A stretch of 64,000 bases of DNA from Tildeniella torsiva UHER 1998/13D (GTDB lineage: Bacteria; Cyanobacteriota; Cyanobacteriia; Phormidesmidales; Phormidesmidaceae), in assembly GCA_019358835.1 (NCBI GenBank), contig JAHHIH010000010.1:1-64000 (forward strand). Direction: 5' to 3'. Position 1 is the first letter of the stretch. Each line of letters opens with the position of its first letter. The notes under the pieces were generated by a model. It saw nothing but the letters and a program-made list of their open reading frames with translations, searched no databases and was not told the DNA's origin. Shown here piece by piece: positions 61,154-64,000 of the stretch. The position numbers and the translations under genes are program-made.

Positions 61154-63154
61154 ATGTCTGTCTTTGTAGAAGTTGACCACGTCGATCGCGTCTTTAAGCT
61201 GCCCACCGGGGGCGAATACATTGCCCTCAAAAACATTGACCTGCAAATTCACAAGGGGGAGTTTGTCTCCCTTGTGGGTCACTCGGGCTGCGGCAAATCG
61301 ACCCTGCTAAACATTCTCTCGGGCCTCGACCAGCCCAGCGCTGGGGGCATTGTGCTGGAGGGGCGGCAGGTCACCGAACCCGGCCCTGATCGCATGGTCG
61401 TCTTCCAGAACTATTCGCTGCTGCCCTGGCTGACGGTGCGCGAAAACATTGCCCTGGCGGTAGACCGGGTGATGAAGAAGCATCCCCAGGCGGTGCGCGA
61501 TCGAATGATCGACCACCACATCGAGATGGTGGGTCTGCAAAAGGCGGCGAACAAGCGCCCCGGCCAGATCTCGGGCGGCATGAAGCAGCGGGTGGCGATC
61601 GCCCGCGCCTTGGCCATTCGCCCCAAGCTGCTGCTGCTGGATGAACCCTTTGGTGCCCTCGATGCCCTGACTCGCGGCGGCCTGCAAGAGCAGCTGATGC
61701 AGATCTGCCAGGAAAATGAAGTCACCTGCGTCATGGTCACCCACGATGTCGATGAGGCGCTGTTGCTGAGCGATCGCATTGTGCTGATGACCAATGGCCC
61801 CGAGGCCCACATTGGCCAAATTGTCGATGTTCCCTTCCCTCGGCCCCGCGAGCGCATGGAGGTGGTTAAGCACCCTAACTACTACAGCCTGCGCAACGAG
61901 ATCGTCTACTTCCTCAACCAGCAGAAGCGGGCCAAGCTGCACAAGTCCAAGCCGGTAGTGGCCGTGGCGGCTAACGGCCTGGAGAAGGTGAATCTAGAGC
62001 TGGGCTTTATTCCCCTGGTAGACTGCGCGCCCCTAGTGGTGGCCAAAGAAAAGGGCCTGTTTGAGGCCCACGGCCTGAGCAACGTCACCCTCAACCGGGA
62101 GCCGAGCTGGAATGCGATCGCCGACGGTGTCGCCACTGGTCGCCTCGACGCCGCCATGATGGTGGCCGGCATGCCCCTGGGCATGACCCTGGGCTACGGC
62201 AACCAGCAGCCCAGGCCCATGGTCAGCGCCCTCACCCTCAGCCGCAACGGCAACGCCATCACCTTTAGCAAGCGCTTGTTTGACGAGGGCGTGCGCAGCC
62301 TAGAAGACTTCAAAGCGGCGATCGATCGCCGCCCCGATCGCGTTCACACCCTGGCGGCGGTGCACCCCACCTCCATGCACAACCTGCTGCTGCGCTACTG
62401 GCTGGCCGCTGGCGGCATCGACCCCGATCGCGATGTCAGCGTCACGGTGATACCCCCGGCGCAAATGGTCTCGACCCTGAAGTCGGGCTCCATCGACGGC
62501 TACTGCGTTGGCGAACCCTGGAATGCCCGCGCCGTCAGCGAAGGGTTGGGCGTGGTGATGGCGATCGACAACGACATTTGGCCCGGCCACCTCGAAAAAG
62601 TGCTCGGCGTCACCGAAGCCTGGGCCGAACAGTATCCCAAAACCCACGTAGCTCTTGTCAAAGCGCTGCTCGAAGCCTGCGAATACTGCGACGATCGCCG
62701 CAACCGCGAAGAGATTGCCGATATGCTCTGCCAGCCCGAGTACGTGGGGGCCGACGAAGCCCTCGTTCGTCAGGGATTCCTTGACCCCTACGATCGCGGC
62801 GACGGCAGCGAACCCGAGCAGGTGCTCAACTACATTCAGTTCTTTACCGGCAAAGCCAACTACCCCGATGTCTCCGAGGCGGTCTGGATGATGACCCAGA
62901 TGGCCCGCTGGGGCATCACCCCCTTCCCCCGCAACTGGCTGGCTGTGGCCGAGCGAGTGAAGCGGGCCGACATCTTTGGCCAGGCCGCCCGTGAGCTAGG
63001 GCTAGTGGATACAGGCCGCGATCGCCACCCCATTCATCTGTTTGACGGCGTTGTCTTTGACCCCGACGAGCCGCTGAAATACCTGGATCAGTTCGCCATC
63101 AAGCGCGACCTGCGCATCGAAGAAGTACCTATGGATGCCGTGACTGTCCGGTAG
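61154..63154 (+). CDS. nrtC: Nitrate ABC transporter NrtC: ATPase fused to an NrtA-like regulatory domain
   Basis: This 666-residue fusion is typical of cyanobacterial nitrate and bicarbonate transporters. Residues 1 to about 255 are an ABC ATPase: Walker [10 protein letters not shown], signature SGGMKQR, Walker [14 protein letters not shown], and H-loop VTHDVDEAL. The remaining 400 or so residues resemble NrtA ([50 protein letters not shown]). In known systems this cytosolic domain mediates ammonium-promoted inhibition of uptake. It pairs with NrtD. Confidence 0.95.
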   Translation: MSVFVEVDHVDRVFKLPTGGEYIALKNIDLQIHKGEFVSLVGHSGCGKSTLLNILSGLDQPSAGGIVLEGRQVTEPGPDRMVVFQNYSLLPWLTVRENIALAVDRVMKKHPQAVRDRMIDHHIEMVGLQKAANKRPGQISGGMKQRVAIARALAIRPKLLLLDEPFGALDALTRGGLQEQLMQICQENEVTCVMVTHDVDEALLLSDRIVLMTNGPEAHIGQIVDVPFPRPRERMEVVKHPNYYSLRNEIVYFLNQQKRAKLHKSKPVVAVAANGLEKVNLELGFIPLVDCAPLVVAKEKGLFEAHGLSNVTLNREPSWNAIADGVATGRLDAAMMVAGMPLGMTLGYGNQQPRPMVSALTLSRNGNAITFSKRLFDEGVRSLEDFKAAIDRRPDRVHTLAAVHPTSMHNLLLRYWLAAGGIDPDRDVSVTVIPPAQMVSTLKSGSIDGYCVGEPWNARAVSEGLGVVMAIDNDIWPGHLEKVLGVTEAWAEQYPKTHVALVKALLEACEYCDDRRNREEIADMLCQPEYVGADEALVRQGFLDPYDRGDGSEPEQVLNYIQFFTGKANYPDVSEAVWMMTQMARWGITPFPRNWLAVAERVKRADIFGQAARELGLVDTGRDRHPIHLFDGVVFDPDEPLKYLDQFAIKRDLRIEEVPMDAVTVR

Positions 63155-63231
63155 CCCAGACCCAGGGTTCTAGCTCTATCCCCTGTCTCTCGCCTAATCT
63201 GCCGCAGAACCCTGGGGTCTTTTACGCCAAC

Positions 63232-63292
63232 CCACCCCCAACCCATCCACCCCCTACGCCCTACTCCTCACCCCCTACCCCCTTACTCCCCC
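63232..63292. repeat. Heptamer-type tandem repeats in the nrtC-nrtD spacer
   Basis: CCCCCTACGCCCTACTCC, then CTCACCCCCTACCCCCTTAC, form CCCCTAC/CTCACCC-type repeat units ending about 5 bp before the nrtD ATG. They are of the same class as those at 22095-22199 and inside gltB. Their position leaves no clear ribosome-binding site for nrtD. Confidence 0.6.
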
Positions 63293-63296
63293 GACC

Positions 63297-64000
63297 ATGC
63301 AAGTGCTAAACACTCCCACCCAATCCACCACCCACCTTCAGACCCAGGAACCGTTCCTAATTTTTGACAACCTCTCTAAGGTCTACCCCACCCCCACAGG
63401 CGACTTCGTGGTGCTCGATGGCATCGATCTCGCCATCCACGAAGGCGAGTTTGTCTGCGTCATTGGCCACTCGGGCTGCGGCAAATCGACCCTGCTGGAT
63501 ATGGTGGCCGGGTTTCGCCAGCCCACCGATGGCGAAGTGCGCCTGCAAACCCTGCCGATTCAAGCCCCCGGCCCCGATCGCATGGTGGTGTTTCAAAACT
63601 ACTCCCTGCTGCCCTGGCTCACCGCCTACGAAAATATCTACCTCGGCGTGAAGTCGGTCTTCCCCAACAAGCCTGAGGCGGCGAAAAAGCACATCGTCAT
63701 GGAACACCTGGAAATGGTGGGCCTGGCCGATGTGGCCAATAAAAAGCCCAGTGCCCTCTCTGGGGGCATGAAGCAGCGGGTCTGCATTGCCCGCGCCCTG
63801 GCCCTGCGGCCTAAGGTGCTGATTCTCGACGAACCCTTCGGCGCACTGGATCCAATCACCCGCGAAGAACTGCAAGAGGAGCTGCTGACCATCTGGCGAG
63901 ACCACCAGATCACCGTGCTGATGATCACCCACGACATCGACGAAGCGCTGTTTTTGAGCGATCGCGTCGTGATGATGACCAACGGCCCCGCCGCCAAAAT
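63297..64000 (+). CDS. nrtD: Nitrate ABC transporter ATPase NrtD (cut by the window end)
   Basis: The ATG at 63297 opens a frame that runs off the window, so 234 codons are visible. After a 20-residue lead comes an ABC ATPase: Walker [12 protein letters not shown]-loop [13 protein letters not shown], signature [16 protein letters not shown], Walker [14 protein letters not shown], and H-loop MITHDIDEAL. It closely resembles the ATPase half of NrtC, with which it should form the heterodimer that powers nitrate uptake. Unlike NrtC, no regulatory domain is expected in NrtD; the end is outside the window. Confidence 0.93.
   Translation, partial: MQVLNTPTQSTTHLQTQEPFLIFDNLSKVYPTPTGDFVVLDGIDLAIHEGEFVCVIGHSGCGKSTLLDMVAGFRQPTDGEVRLQTLPIQAPGPDRMVVFQNYSLLPWLTAYENIYLGVKSVFPNKPEAAKKHIVMEHLEMVGLADVANKKPSALSGGMKQRVCIARALALRPKVLILDEPFGALDPITREELQEELLTIWRDHQITVLMITHDIDEALFLSDRVVMMTNGPAAK

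Noticed and set aside
58689-64000. Bicarbonate transporter cmpABCD or a guanidine/taurine transporter
   Set aside because: NrtA-specific sequence in the binding protein and a canonical NtcA promoter favour nitrate. No guanidine riboswitch precedes the operon.

Overview
The window comes from a GC-rich, filamentous-type cyanobacterium, probably of the Leptolyngbya/Nodosilinea kind (an inference; no rRNA gene is present). The evidence is the very frequent HIP1 octamer GCGATCGC, a phycobilisome-domain protein, a cyanobacterial nrtABCD cassette with the NrtC fusion, cyanobacteria-type small proteins (Asr1405/Asl0597, 2TM, DUF4239-like), heptamer tandem repeats such as GGGGTGA, and dispersed intergenic palindromes.

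Layout. 1-0.54 kb: tail of an ISAs1-type transposase inserted into an M28 peptidase. 0.5-6.5 kb: M23 peptidase, a PlsY-like/phosphotransferase fusion, membrane and Trypco1-like proteins. 6.6-9.6 kb (minus strand): a guanidine-I (ykkC) riboswitch with an overlapping terminator, followed by a GdmH-type Ni guanidine hydrolase, HypA/GhaA, an amber-broken gene and HypB/GhaB. cobM lies upstream. 11-14 kb: Ser/Thr kinase, an orphan bilin-type phycobilisome protein and a RAYT-like protein that has lost its HUH motif. 14-28 kb: mostly housekeeping genes (YqeY, aroA, PIN/TRAM, hisC, TonB-like, CDF, M15, alpha/beta hydrolase, SDR, rnc). 29-30 kb: HicAB and DUF2283. 30-37 kb: gltD and gltB separated by a small gene on the opposite strand. 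37-39 kb: an AT-rich islet with a GT4 glycosyltransferase. 39-47 kb: SNF2 helicase, a translationally coupled trio that includes a 35-aa membrane protein, Dps divergent from a Fur-family regulator, AlkA and a VOC protein. 47-52 kb: thiC, an AT-rich hypothetical, and a sodium:solute symporter under a TPP riboswitch. 52-55.5 kb: an amber-split PD-(D/E)XK-like gene facing a large XRE-LRR-Roc-COR-TIR protein, the best candidate for an undescribed immune-type system. 55.7-58 kb: glutathionyl-hydroquinone reductase and two hypotheticals. 58.2-64 kb: nrtABCD (nrtD cut by the window end), preceded by a canonical NtcA promoter about 420 nt upstream.

How the genes work together. Nitrogen is a recurring theme. 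NrtABCD imports nitrate, GdmH with its two nickel chaperones would release ammonium and urea from guanidine, and GltB/GltD assimilate ammonium with glutamine synthetase (not in the window). Thiamine is a second theme: ThiC makes the pyrimidine moiety and the TPP-riboswitch symporter probably imports thiamine or a precursor.

No rRNA, tRNA or CRISPR array was recognised. All family assignments rest on motif recognition by eye; no database search was run.
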